The notes under the pieces are model-generated. The model worked only from the letters and a program-made list of their open reading frames with translations, did no database searches and was not told the origin of the DNA. The translations under genes and the position numbers were made by a program. Below, one piece after another: positions 11,553 to 22,263 of a DNA stretch of 64,000 bases; positions within the stretch are counted from its first letter, which is position 1, and every line of letters begins with the position of its first letter. The DNA comes from Brachypterus glaber (taxonomy: Eukaryota > Arthropoda > Insecta > Coleoptera > Kateretidae): assembly GCA_958510825.1 (NCBI GenBank), contig OY294048.1, positions 23,462,674-23,526,673 on the forward strand, given 5' to 3'.

Positions 11553-12680
11553 CCGGGTGTTTTTTTGTACCTAAAACTTTCAAATATCTCGAATATTGCG
11601 TATTTTAGAAAAAAGCAAAAGTTGTTTATTTTAATGGAGGAAATAAAATGGCGTATTCATTTTTTAAGAATATTTACGTGTTCAAGGTTATTTCAAGATC
11701 ATCTTTGTTTTTTTAAATAGAAACATTTTTTTTTATTGTTTTTTAATTCTCCACAGAAAAATAAAAATCTTTTGTAAAAAACTTTTTTTGATCGGTCTTT
11801 TAGTTGCAGAGATAACACACAAAACTAAAAAAGTTGGATCTCCGACGGACTCGAATAGTCAATTCATATGTATTTTGAGCCGCTGAATCCGAATCTGAGG
11901 TCAGATTTTAAAAGTTCTCATTTTCAACATAACCTCAAAAAATATATCATATCATTGCAAAAAGTATGTTTTTAAAATACGACCTGAGATTCAAATTCAG
12001 CGGCTCAAAGTACATAGGAATTGACTAATTGAGCCCGTCGGAGATCCATTTTTTTTTAATCTTGTTTGGCTGTGTTATCTCTGCAACTAAAAGTCCTATC
12101 AAAAAAAGTTTTTAACAAAATATTTTTATTTTTTTGACTATAATTAAATAACAGCAAAACAAAAATATTTATTATTCCATCAATCTATTTTCTAATCATC
12201 GTACAGAGTGATATTGGTAGACTGACAGTTTCGGGCTGTACCAAGAGTCAACTCTGCACGCTGATTAAGAAAACGTTTTTAGACTTTACTCGCAAAAGGA
12301 ATATAGCCATTAGATTGATGTAGACTTGTGCGACATCTATTTCTAGATGTAGACAACTACTCATACCTCTCCTAATCTGGAGACTTTGAATGGTAGCAAG
12401 TTGAATACTTGTGTGTCTCAAGCACATAGTACCACTAACGGGTGGTTAGACGTAAAATTAGTAAGGACAGAAATTTTTAATTTTAAACAAAATTATAAAA
12501 ATATTAATTTATTATTCCATCAATCTATTTTCTAATCATAAAAATATGTTTCTATTAAAAATAAAAAAACAAAGTTGACCTTCCCCCATGAAAATAAATA
12601 ACTTAACCGACATCTTTTTTTTTCTAAAATGCATAGTATTCGAGATATTTAAAAGTTTCAGGTTAAAAAAACACACCCTG
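11553..12680. mobile_element. Foldback MITE, mariner-like (TA target)
   Basis: The ends are CCGGGTGTTTTTTTGTACC and, inverted, CAGGGTGTGTTTTTTTAACC, flanked by TA (11551-11552, 12681-12682). The arms continue inwards over several hundred bases, including a shared stretch around CCGACGGACTC / GAGCCCGTCGG. There is no transposase. The right arm was later hit by the 371-bp insertion at 12169-12539, which is absent from the left arm. Confidence 0.7.
12169..12539. mobile_element. 371-bp insertion with terminal direct repeats
   Basis: Identical 31-bp direct repeats lie at 12169-12199 and 12509-12539 (core CCATCAATCTATTTTCTAAT). The unit is flanked by 8-bp AAAAATAT at 12161-12168 and 12540-12547. 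The corresponding place in the other foldback arm has neither the repeats nor the interior, so this is a real insertion. Terminal direct repeats plus a target duplication resemble a miniature LTR-like (TRIM) element, although 31 bp is very short for an LTR. Family unknown. Confidence 0.5.
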
Positions 12681-13008
12681 TATATTAGTAGGACTTATTG
12701 ATATAAAAACACATGTATATTATGTATTGCATAGTATGCATTGCATAAACTCATTTCTGTAGCTTAAAGGGTTCCTGAGAAAAATCTAATTTGCAGGGTT
12801 GTCATTGAAGGACCGTGGCTACGCGTAGCTCTCTTACAAAGCATTTTTGGACATAAGTTTATATGAATTTTTTTTGCATGTCTTTCGATGGGAATTCACC
12901 TCCCAAAGTTTTGAAATGCTAACTTGCTAACTTGCATATTACCGTGAATCGAAAATTTTAAATTTAAATCACTTAAATGACCTAAAGTAGCGAAATCCCT
13001 TAGGGACT

Positions 13009-14341
13009 TGACTATATTAGACCCATCTTTTCGAATGACGTTGACAGATCTCTTGCCTAAAGCATCAACCACGTATTATTTTCATATGTAATACACCGAC
13101 AAAGAGGAATATTTTTGATATATTCATTTTGTGAAAATTTCGGATGTATCAAAAATAGAACGAATCTGGAGGTGTATTTGCAGGACTATTTTTTGAAAAA
13201 AAATTTTAACAATTTAAACCTTCAAAAGTAATTTTATTAAATAATTAATAATATTGATTTTATGTTAATTTATTTTGACACAATAAATTTATATTGATAA
13301 TTTTGACAATTTTTGGAATAAAAAAGATCTAAAATCGTTAAATTTTATTAATATTGAATAAAAATATGCCCCCCCCCATTTTTCTAAGCCCCCCCCCCAA
13401 ATCAAACTATAAAAGTCTCACAGACAGACAACCTATATTTTCTACTGAAACTTGACTATTTTTTTAGGGGCTCAAGCCCCCCCCAAAATTTGGACCTGGT
13501 TACGCCTCTGGCTATATCAAAGAACTATAAAACTGGTATATATTCGATTTTCTGATATATATTCAAGACGAAAATATTCCGTCGTTATGGTAATGCCTTG
13601 TTTTTTATTGGTTGAAACCGATATTATGATAGTTAAAAAAAATAATCAAATAAATGTATAAAATTATACACTTATTTAAGTAAACTAAACTCCAATATGA
13701 GTGATACTACTTATTGAGTATGAATCAAGAAATAGTTATTTGCGCTTCTAGTAGAGGTAAGTGAATATTCTTTGTGAGGTCGTATTTTGTGGACCAAAGC
13801 TGAGCTGAGGTCCATAAACACAACAGAAAAAACCTTACCTAAGAGTAGCGCATTACGTTTTTTAAACTACGTAGGAGTTAAAATCTTATTTTATTAATAA
13901 TATTTTTGACATTTATATGTGTGAAAATTCAAGAAATCATTTTATGGAATCACTCTATAAAATTAAGAATAATGCTCTTGTGTCTCGATGTCCCCTTGCG
14001 GTAAGTGTCGGACACTTAGGTCCTTGCGCGGTAAATCATTTTTCTGTCTGGTTACGGTTTTGTTTGTATTAATTTCATATATCATTAAGTGTGCTCGATA
14101 TAGTATTTTCCATTACTGTCGAATTTTTGATTAAGTAATGTCAACTTACTTAGTTGGTATTAAGAAAAATAGTTTTTACTTATTTAAACTTAAAGTGCGC
14201 TATGCTCATTTATTTTTTTTAACTCGTTATATTTTATTTTTTATATACAAATTTTAAATTTTAAATCGAATAACTTAACCTTTAAATAAATATAAATTAA
14301 TGGAATAAAATACAATATAATATAGTATAATATGTACGTAT
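13009..14341. other. Non-coding interval with diverged repeats
   Basis: No gene supported. It holds poly-C tracts (13370-13400, 13476-13485) and a fragment ending in ACCTGGTTACGCCTCTGG, a type of sequence often seen in dispersed insect repeats. The 69-residue open frame at 13452-13661 has no recognisable motif and covers the poly-C tract, so I do not call it. Confidence 0.4.
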
Positions 14342-15672
14342 CACGGTGGGCTTTAAGGTTACGGGGATGAAAAAATCGAACACCCCATAACTGACAACGG
14401 CATATTGTTTCTAATGTTTTCAGAATTACATGTACGTTGAGAACAAAATCTTAGGTGTAGCAGTTTTTTATTCCATCAAAAATTAGTATATAGTATATTG
14501 ACCCAAAAAAATTTCAAATTAAAAAGTTTGAAGGTCTCACCCCTTAAATTTGTTTATTGGGGTAAGAGTTTCATGCCTATTTTTTTTCAAAGTTTTGAAA
14601 AAATCTAGAGGTCAAAGGCATTTTTCAAAAAATATGTTTGCTTAGCTTTTTTATTTTTTTTAAGGCCCAAGGATTTTTTATTTGAATCTTTTTAACACGA
14701 AACATTATAAAGGGATAGTAAATTGCTAACCTCAAATAAAATCTGAAATTTTCTTTCAAAATGGCGGAGCTGTAACCTTTAAAAAATTCGCTACATTGCT
14801 CGATTTTAGGTTTAATTACAGGCACAAAAAAATGTTTTTCATTGTCTTCAAACATTGTGCTTGTAGCCCAATATGTCCTCACATAAAAACAACTATATAT
14901 TTTTTATCGGATATACAGGGTATCCAGAAAAAATAATATATACATTTTTTTAACATTTTTGAGAGATAAATTCGGATTTTAGTGACAGGGTAGGACTCAA
15001 AATAAGGGAACTTCTATATAACGGTACATTGCAATGCATTGTACGCTTCATACTGACCTGTTTAACTTTCTACATCCCTGCTCTCGCAACATTCGAGTGA
15101 ACATTCGAGTGATTTAACCGAAAAAAACACGCGCCCGCCCCGTGGTGTGTGACTCTTTTTTTTACATCCTGGGCTTTTCTGTAAGGCCAATCCGGCCAGC
15201 CGGATGTGTCTGGACACATAAAATTTGTATTAATTTTTATATTGGATGCATATATTTTATATTATTTTTTTGCCTAAAAACCGAATTTATCTCTCAAAAG
15301 TGTTAAAAATATATTATTTTTTCTGGATACCCTGTATATCCGATAAAAAAATATAGTTGTTTTTATGTGAGGACATATTGGGCTACACGCACAATGTTTG
15401 AAGACAATGAAAAACATTTTTTTGTGCCTGTAATTAGACCTAAAATCAAGCAATGTAGTGACAACAAACAAATTTAAGGGGTGAGACCTCCAAACTTTTT
15501 AATTTGAAATTTTTTTGGGTCAATATACTAATTTTTGATGGAATAAAAAACGGCTACACCTACGATTTTGTTCTCAACGAACATATAATTCTGAAAGCAT
15601 AAGAAACAATATACCGTTGTCAGTTATAGGGTGTTCGATTTTTTCATCTCCGTAAGCTTAAAGCCCACCGTG
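14342..15672. mobile_element. 1.3-kb foldback element, CAC ends, 4-bp duplication GTAT
   Basis: The termini are CACGGTGGGCTTTAAGGTTA and its near inverse, with GTAT on both sides (14338-14341, 15673-15676). The arms extend about 500-600 bp inward and include a second mirror block around GGATATACAGGGTATCC. The CAC end plus 4-bp duplication is the same pattern as the 4630-6622 element, although the sequences differ. There is no transposase, so it is non-autonomous. Confidence 0.72.
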
Positions 15673-15921
15673 GTATAAGAAAACGACCGCAAAAATTTAA
15701 TTTCATCTATTGTTCTCCTTTCTTTGTCTTTTTAAATTTCACCATAATTGACTCTTTTTCATATAACTTCTTACAAATTTCTTTTAGTAAACATGACTGG
15801 TGATAATTACTGATAATTTTTAAAAAATTTCAATCATTGCATTAGTAATTATTATTATTATTATAATCATTAAAAACTAGTAATTCTGCACTATTTAAAT
15901 TATTAGTAAAGATACATAGAC

Positions 15922-15925
<4 letters not shown>

Positions 15926-15980
<55 letters not shown>
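15926..15980. repeat. (TA)n microsatellite
   Basis: An almost uninterrupted TA dinucleotide run of about 55 bp. Confidence 0.95.
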
Positions 15981-15987
<7 letters not shown>

Positions 15988-16878
15988 TATTTATTTATAT
16001 TTGTTTTTTCACTTATTAGCCGACAAACGTGTTGTATTTCAAAAACGCTTTGACCCAGTGACTTGAAATTTGGAACAAATATGTTCTAAGTGTAGTAAAC
16101 AAAATTTTTTCCAAACTTCAAGTCTCTATGTCAAAGATTTCTTGAAATATCGTAGTGTAAAGTTATTTTGCAAGCGACTTTTCTCTTTTTCTCTACTATA
16201 TATTTTATAGAATGTCAATTCTTAGTAGTTAATCATGTCGCAAAATTTTCCTGAATACTTTATTCATTTTGGAATTATTACACTAATAATTACTTTATTA
16301 CTTATAACTATCAAGTTATTATTATAGTTAATAAATCTCACGAATACACGCGTAGGCAATGATTTAACGCTTTTCTTATTTATGCGTGTATGTTCATCAC
16401 ATAAAATAATTTTATGATTGTATGTAAATCCCTCTAAGTAATATAGTAGTAATTATCATAGATTATAATTATTAGTGATTAATTACTACCATAAAAATTA
16501 TTTATAACGGGCAGTAATTAATCAATAAACAATTTATTACTAAAAGTAATTTTTACTGCTAATAATAATTACTGAAAAATGTCTGTGGGGGCCCGCGGGG
16601 GCTAGTAAAGATAAATTAGTAATCATATGGATTAGCTTTTCATTGTTAGTTCAGAGGTGGTTAGGTATATATATTGTTATATGGAATTCGTTTTTATATA
16701 ATTAATTGTTAAACCGATATATTATATATTTAATAAGAGGAATTGTAATATATGTATGTACTTTATAAAATATTTGAATTGTGATATTGTAAATATTTAA
16801 ATATAGTTGGTTGTTTTATTTCTACAAGTTTGTGATTTATCAGGTACACACTTTAGAGAAAATATACTATCGTTTATC

Positions 16879-17090
16879 AGCAGGGTGGAGCTATTACAAT
16901 ATCTCATGAACATTCAACCCTAAGTGCGTATTCACCCTGCCCCATCTTCAAAGCAATTTTTTTACCAGAATTGAATGTCGAATATAATAAATTTTAATAA
17001 TAATAAAACAAGTTCCTAAGGGCAGGGTGGAGTTATGTTAATGCACACTCAAGGCTGAACTTTCATGAGATATTGTACGAGCTATACGGA
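16879..17090. repeat. Inverted repeat around GCAGGGTGGAG
   Basis: A block at 16879-16945 (GCAGGGTGGAGCTATTACAA and on to CACCCTGCC) is repeated in inverted orientation at 17021-17085, including the internal TCATGAGATATTGTA. The first block also has complementary ends of its own. It is probably a small MITE pair. Confidence 0.55.
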
Positions 17091-17198
17091 TTTTTTGTAG
17101 CAATGACGTCAATCGATTGTAGTTTAATAGAGTTGTATTGAAGACTATTGTTACAGTACCTATATTATTTTTACAGTAGGTACAGTACATTACCTATA

Positions 17199-17835
17199 CA
17201 CAGCAAGCCAAAAGTCCGCCCCCCCCCCTTTAACTTTTGAATGGCTTAAGATATCAACTTTACTTTTGGAGCACGTAAATATGATAACCCAAATAATTTT
17301 TTGGTATACATTTGAGACAGGAAAGGAGGATTTTTTTTAATGGAAAGGGGGGTCGTGTGATACATCATTTTAAAGCTCATAAAATTCTGTATTCGGCAAT
17401 ATATATTTTTATTTTTTTATTTTATTACATTTCTGGACGTTTTATATCCAAAAAATATGATTTCCGTAAAAAAAATGTGTCTGTCGGTCAATCGGTCTGT
17501 GTGTGCGGGAAATTTGTGACCACGATAACTCAAGAACGCTTCGGGCTAAAGACTTCAAATTTGGACCACAGGTTGATTATCCAAAGTTCTAGGCATTTTT
17601 CTTCAATTTTTTTTAGATTTTTTTTAATTTATTTTTTGTTTTATGAAAAAAGAAATTTTATGTTGAAAAACTTTTTTTTTTTTGAAAATATTTTTGTTTT
17701 ATTTTTTTTTTTTGTTTTTGATTTTAATGAACCTAGGCCTATAGGGGAAAGTATTATTATGTTGGCAGCAGTATTTTTAATGTTTGGACTTTTCAAAAGT
17801 TAAAGGGGGGAGGCGGACTTTTGACCAGCTCTGTG
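17199..17835. mobile_element. MITE with CACAG ends and TA target
   Basis: The left end CACAGCAAGCCAAAAGTCCG and, inverted, the right end CACAGAGCTGGTCAAAAGTC are terminal inverted repeats of about 40 bp. TA flanks both sides (17197-17198, 17836-17837). The interior contains a GTCTGTCGGTCAATCGGTCT / ACTCAAGAACGCTTCGGGCT stretch of a dispersed family. The 163-residue frame inside is low-complexity (F/I/K-rich) and is not called. Confidence 0.65.
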
Positions 17836-18109
17836 TAATACTCAAAAATCTCATATTTCAAATAATTTCTTGCACATTTGTTAATGAATGTGGCTTGTTT
17901 CCCACTTTTTTTGTTAACTTTGAGGAGTTGCTGATAAAGAATCCAATATCCATATAGCACCGTAATAAACTTTTGGAAAATGAGTGAAATTACTCAAAAT
18001 TTACATATTTTTAAGAACTTTATATTATTTCAAATAAGTTAATGTTCAGAAGTATACGTTAAATTAAACTGTGTTAGATATAAAATACCTATTTGTTAGG
18101 TCCCCGTAT

Positions 18110-18141
18110 GACAATAAATCTATCTATCTATCTATCTATAA
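18110..18141. repeat. (ATCT)n microsatellite, possible LINE 3' tail
   Basis: Tandem ATCT follows GACAATAA. A polyadenylation-like signal running into a tetranucleotide tail is how several insect LINE families end, so this may mark an otherwise lost LINE 3' end. Confidence 0.6.
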
Positions 18142-18375
18142 AGCTACTCTTATGTATTTTGGGCTGCTGATTGAATCCGAAGTCAAACAATACCAGAACT
18201 AGTTCACTTTTCTTCTAGACTCAAAAAATGAGTGAAAACACACAAAAATATTACATATATATCTTTAAATCCGCTTTATTTCGAAACGAAAGTTACTGTC
18301 CTAGGGTTGAGACCTATCTATTCTGATGTATTTTAAGGCGCTGAATTCAAATATAATGTTAAATTAAAAATCCTT

Positions 18376-19128
18376 ATGGATAATTCACGGCTTAAAAACT
18401 CACATTTATCTGATTGTATTTTCAAGTTAAATTTACGTAAACGACTAAATACTTCTTTTAAGCTTGAAATATGTTCGTTAAGCGTAGCAGAAAAAACTAT
18501 TATGTCGTCCATATAGACACAACATCTTTCATTTAAAAGTCCTGAAAGGACGTTATCTAAAACATGCTGGAAGCTCACGCTCGATACGTAATACGAAACT
18601 TATACGAGTAAATTCATAATGGATATTCTCTACTGGGAAAGCTGTTTTTGGTATGTCAGAGGGGTCAATTTCAATTTGATGGAAACCAGAAACTAAATCA
18701 ATAGTAGTGAAATAAGTACATTTTCCTAATTGGTCTAACAAATCCGAAATATTAGGCAAAGGATATCTGTCACCTATAGTTACTTCATTAAGTTTCCTAT
18801 AATCAACAACAACTCACCATTTTTGTTTACCAGATGCGTCCATTTTCTTGGGGACTACCCAAACAGGACTAGACCAGGTTGAAATAGAGGGTTGAATTAT
18901 TTTTTGATCTAACATTTTCTTAATTTGACTTTTAACTTCCTCTTTATGTACGTAAGGGTACCGATAAGATTTTGTGTAAATTGGTCTGTATAGATATATA
19001 TATAGATTGTGTTTAATTTGATTTGTAAAATTTAATGGCTCATTATCGAAATAAAATATCTCAGCAAATTCAGTGCATATATCAATAACAGCTCCAGATT
19101 CTTCGTTATTTAGGTGACTTAATCTCAA
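18376..19128 (-). pseudogene. Gypsy reverse transcriptase, broken
   Basis: The sequence in order is YRYPYVHKEEVKSQIKKM, PVWVVPKK, VDYRKLNE, PLPNISDLLDQL, FTTIDLVSGFHQIEI and VYMDDIIVF. These are the fingers and palm motifs of a Ty3/Gypsy RT, and both catalytic Asp of YMDD are kept. Breaks are a premature TGA right after KQKW (a CGA to TGA type change near 18812) and a frameshift near 18575. The ORF ends soon after the palm, so the thumb, RNase H and integrase are lost. Confidence 0.85.
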
Positions 19129-19660
19129 TTACTCTTTTATTTTGTTTACACGGTCAAGGTCAAAATAGTCAACATTAAGGGGCTCTACTACTACGCTAGA
19201 CAAAATAAAAGATTTCTCAGTAGCATTTGAATTAGCTAATGTACTTAAGAATTCATCATTTTCATTAACATGGACTTTTTAGCTCAAGCAAGTCTTACAT
19301 TTTAAAATTTTAAACCATTACAGATTGCATCAGTGTTTTTTAAATTACACTTAAGTTTGAAAACTTTTTCACATCGCGCTTTAATTTTTATATAATTATC
19401 AGATTTATTTAAAATTAAATTTGGAATATCTGGTCCTTTTTTCGGAAAAGAATTAGGTCCTTTTTTTTAACAAAATGATTATTATTAGGAACTAAAATAT
19501 TATTTATAGAGTTATAATTACTAGAAAATTCATTACTTAGGGGAATATTGATTCCAATATTTTTAATATAATTATCTCTTAAGGTAATACTATTATTTCC
19601 GACAGATTTTTTATTTAAGGTAATACATTCACTAAGAGATCCCGGATTTTGGATATAAGA

Positions 19661-20215
19661 TTAATTATATCCTTCGAAAGAAATATTATTAACAGATCCC
19701 GTATTGGGAATATTTTTATTTAAAGATCCCTTAGTGGGAATATTATTAACAGATCCGGTATTGAGAATATTTTTATTTAAAGATCCCTTAATGGGAATAT
19801 TATTTACAGATCCCGTATTGGGAATATTATATAAAATAAGTTCCTCATTGGGAACATGTAAACCATTAGAATTGATAATATTATTTTCAGACTCCTTATA
19901 CATAGGAATATCTTTGTATTTAGTATATAAAATTTTATTTTTAATATCAATAGAACAATCATAATGTTCCAAAAAATCTATGCCTATAATTCCATTATAA
20001 TCTATATTTAGATCCACAACATAAACCTTGTCTGTTTTATTATTATTATTATTAAATCTAAGATATACTGAGCTATTAATAGAAATAAGTTCATCTGTAA
20101 TACCTTGAATTACAATGTTTTCTTTATTTATATCAGACGGTTTTAATACATGAGGCCTTAAAATAGAAATTGTTGCACCACTATCAATTAAAACTTTTTT
20201 TGCGAATCATTAATA
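19661..20215 (-). pseudogene. Gypsy aspartic protease plus repeat-rich linker
   Basis: VLIDSGATISILRP carries the DSGA active site of a retropepsin, and IIGIDFLEHYDCSI is the usual second conserved block before the flap end. After it the ORF contains nearly three copies of a 19-residue unit around NTGSVNNIP.KGSLNKN (57-nt repeats). Gypsy proteins do not normally have this, and it probably grew by slippage. A frame problem lies just upstream of the protease near 20.2 kb. Confidence 0.75.
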
Positions 20216-20419
20216 TAAAAAAGATTTTTAGAGTTAGTAATATGCAATATTTGAATTAAGTTTAAGGTGTTAAGTCTGTCTGTGTTAAGTCTGAAAAAGT
20301 GTGTTCTAACTGGCTGGACGTCAAGGCTTGAGTCGAGCTGCCAGCTATGGCTTGACTCTCCTGGGAGTTTAAATGATGCTGCCTTGTTGAGTTAGGAGGT
20401 AAATTTAGAGGATGAACTC

Positions 20420-20790
20420 TTTGGGAGTTATTATTGTTTTTATTTTATTTTTGAGCATTTTGTTTTTTTAAAACAATTTTCTATGGAATGCCCCGGTTTT
20501 TTACAGTAGTTGCAGGTAATATTATTATTATTAAAATTATTTGGAAGATTAAAATTCGTATTTGTATTAGGGTAGTTCTTAAAATATGAATTTGGTTGAA
20601 GATTCAAATTATTATAATTATTTCTATTATAATTTTGGTTAGGCCTGAAACTTGAATTGGAGTTATTGTAATTACCGGCCTCAAAAACATTCTATACTTA
20701 TTTTTGTTAAATTACAGAATTTAATATTTAATATTTTGGCAGTCCGACTAACACAGTAGCTATAAAATATCTCTTGCCGCTCTTTTGCAG
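20420..20790 (-). pseudogene. Gypsy gag remnant with CCHC zinc knuckle
   Basis: On the minus strand at about 20.48-20.52 kb the sequence reads CNYCKKPGHSIENC, a perfect CX2CX4HX4C nucleocapsid knuckle. It is nearly the same as CNYCKKPGHLISEC in the Gypsy gag at 62.5 kb. Asn-rich residues precede it. The frame is broken, and the N-terminal part of gag is missing where the sequence meets the hexamer array. Confidence 0.7.
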
Positions 20791-20835
20791 TAGATAAATA
20801 ATGGGGTTTGAGGACTACCTCCGGAGGGACCTTGA

Positions 20836-21569
<734 letters not shown>

Positions 21570-21767
21570 AGTAGTGTAAATGTGACAGTTCTGGCTCACT
21601 CCCTTACTCCCATTTGTTACAGGGGGCAGTCGTCAAGATATACGGGGGGAATTTTGCGGGATGACGTCACTTTTCCTCCAGTTTTCAGCTCTGGCCCGTG
21701 TCGACGGGGGCAGTCGATAAGTTTTTCCCTGGGGGGTGTTTATTTTGGTTCGGGTTGAGGTAAATTT
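21570..21767 (+). repeat. Left TIR of Polinton 1
   Basis: It matches the right TIR from AGTAGTG through GGTTCGGGTTGAGGTAAATTT. The left copy is longer (198 bp against 107 bp) because of two inserts of about 45 bp, each containing GGGGGCAGTCG. One follows CCCATTTGTT and the other follows CCTCCAGTTT. Confidence 0.88.
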
Positions 21768-21819
21768 GATGGGTATAAAAATAGAAAATTAGCTTCATCC
21801 GAGTTGAAAATTAGTAGTT

Positions 21820-22035
21820 ATGCAAAGAGTGAAGTTTGATCCCATAACAATTACCTATTATTTTTCAAATGAAGATTTGGAAGAATGGGTAGATTGGGAA
21901 CAAGATGCCCGCGATAGATTTTATTTTCAAAGAAGGATAGAAGCAGCTAGTCGTATTTTGAGTAGAGTTCTAGAATGTAAAATTCGGCTTTGTATGTTAC
22001 TTAAAAATAAAATTGTTGATTTAAAGTCAAAATAA
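21820..22035 (+). CDS. Small conserved Polinton left-end protein (71 aa)
   Basis: A 71-residue ORF (MQRVKFDPITITYYFS...) lies just inside the left TIR, facing inward. I do not recognise a domain. It is believable as a gene because Polinton 2 keeps a counterpart in the same place and orientation (40855-41056), with shared blocks RVKFDPIT, TYYFS, DWEQ.ARD.FYFQRRIE and CKI.L, while the surrounding non-coding DNA has diverged. It is rich in aromatic and charged residues with a helical C-terminal half. No membrane segment or signal peptide. Function unknown. Confidence 0.7.
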   Translation: MQRVKFDPITITYYFSNEDLEEWVDWEQDARDRFYFQRRIEAASRILSRVLECKIRLCMLLKNKIVDLKSK

Positions 22036-22074
22036 AACAAACTAAATTTATTAATTATCATTTATTTTTCTATT

Positions 22075-22263
22075 TTAAGACAAATTCTTATTTTTTTTTT
22101 TGAAACTGGACATGTTGTTTTCTGTTAAACTTAGCTTAGAAAATGTGGAAAACATTTTTAGTTTTGATTCATACTCTTCAATGTTTATTTTTAAATCATT
22201 TAATTTTTTTAAATAACTCTCGAGAAGCTCTTTGAACATGTTGCTTGCAAGTTGATCGATCAT
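22075..22263 (-). CDS. Small coiled-coil-like protein (62 aa)
   Basis: The start codon overlaps the PolB stop in an ATGA (22260-22263), so it could be a downstream cistron of the polymerase transcript or its lost C-terminal tail. Residues LLESYLKKLNDLKINIEEYE have a heptad-like spacing. Polinton 2 has a counterpart at 41854-42090 with the shared pattern LLE.YLKKL.DLK..I.EYE...KMF.TF.KLSL.EN. Unknown function; a partner or accessory factor of the polymerase is only a guess from position. Confidence 0.6.
   Translation of the reverse strand: MIDQLASNMFKELLESYLKKLNDLKINIEEYESKLKMFSTFSKLSLTENNMSSFKKKNKNLS

Larger units (their letters stand above)
10228..13008. repeat. Inverted-repeat element broken by later insertions
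   Basis: 10228-10516 is matched in inverted orientation by about 12695-13008. Both arms carry the sequence around TTTAGGTCAT and an AAGGGAGCTAGG-like block. The loop holds a LINE fragment (10514-10651) and a second foldback element (11553-12680), so these inserted into, or next to, an older palindrome. Exact ends and a target duplication are not clear. Confidence 0.55.
15673..17198. other. AT-rich interval with TAATTACT-type repeats
   Basis: No gene. It carries more of the degenerate TAATTACTAGTAA motif family (15.78-15.91 and 16.25-16.58 kb), the TA microsatellite, and a stretch near 16.04-16.10 kb (AACGCTTTGACCCAGTGACT) belonging to the dispersed AACGCTT...GAAATTTGG family seen again at 17.53 and 57.69 kb. 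Confidence 0.45.
18376..20790 (-). mobile_element. Ty3/Gypsy retrotransposon fragment (no LTRs)
   Basis: Read on the minus strand, the order is gag zinc knuckle, protease, a spacer with 19-residue repeats, and RT, which is the Gypsy order. No LTR, RNase H or integrase is present. The left boundary near 18376 cuts the RT just after the YMDD motif. The right boundary runs into the hexamer array at about 20.8 kb. It is related to, but clearly different from, the Gypsy element at 60.7-64.0 kb. Confidence 0.85.

Noticed and set aside
17312..17803. 163-codon ORF rich in F, I and K
   Set aside because: It lies within a TA-flanked MITE, is low-complexity and has no motif.
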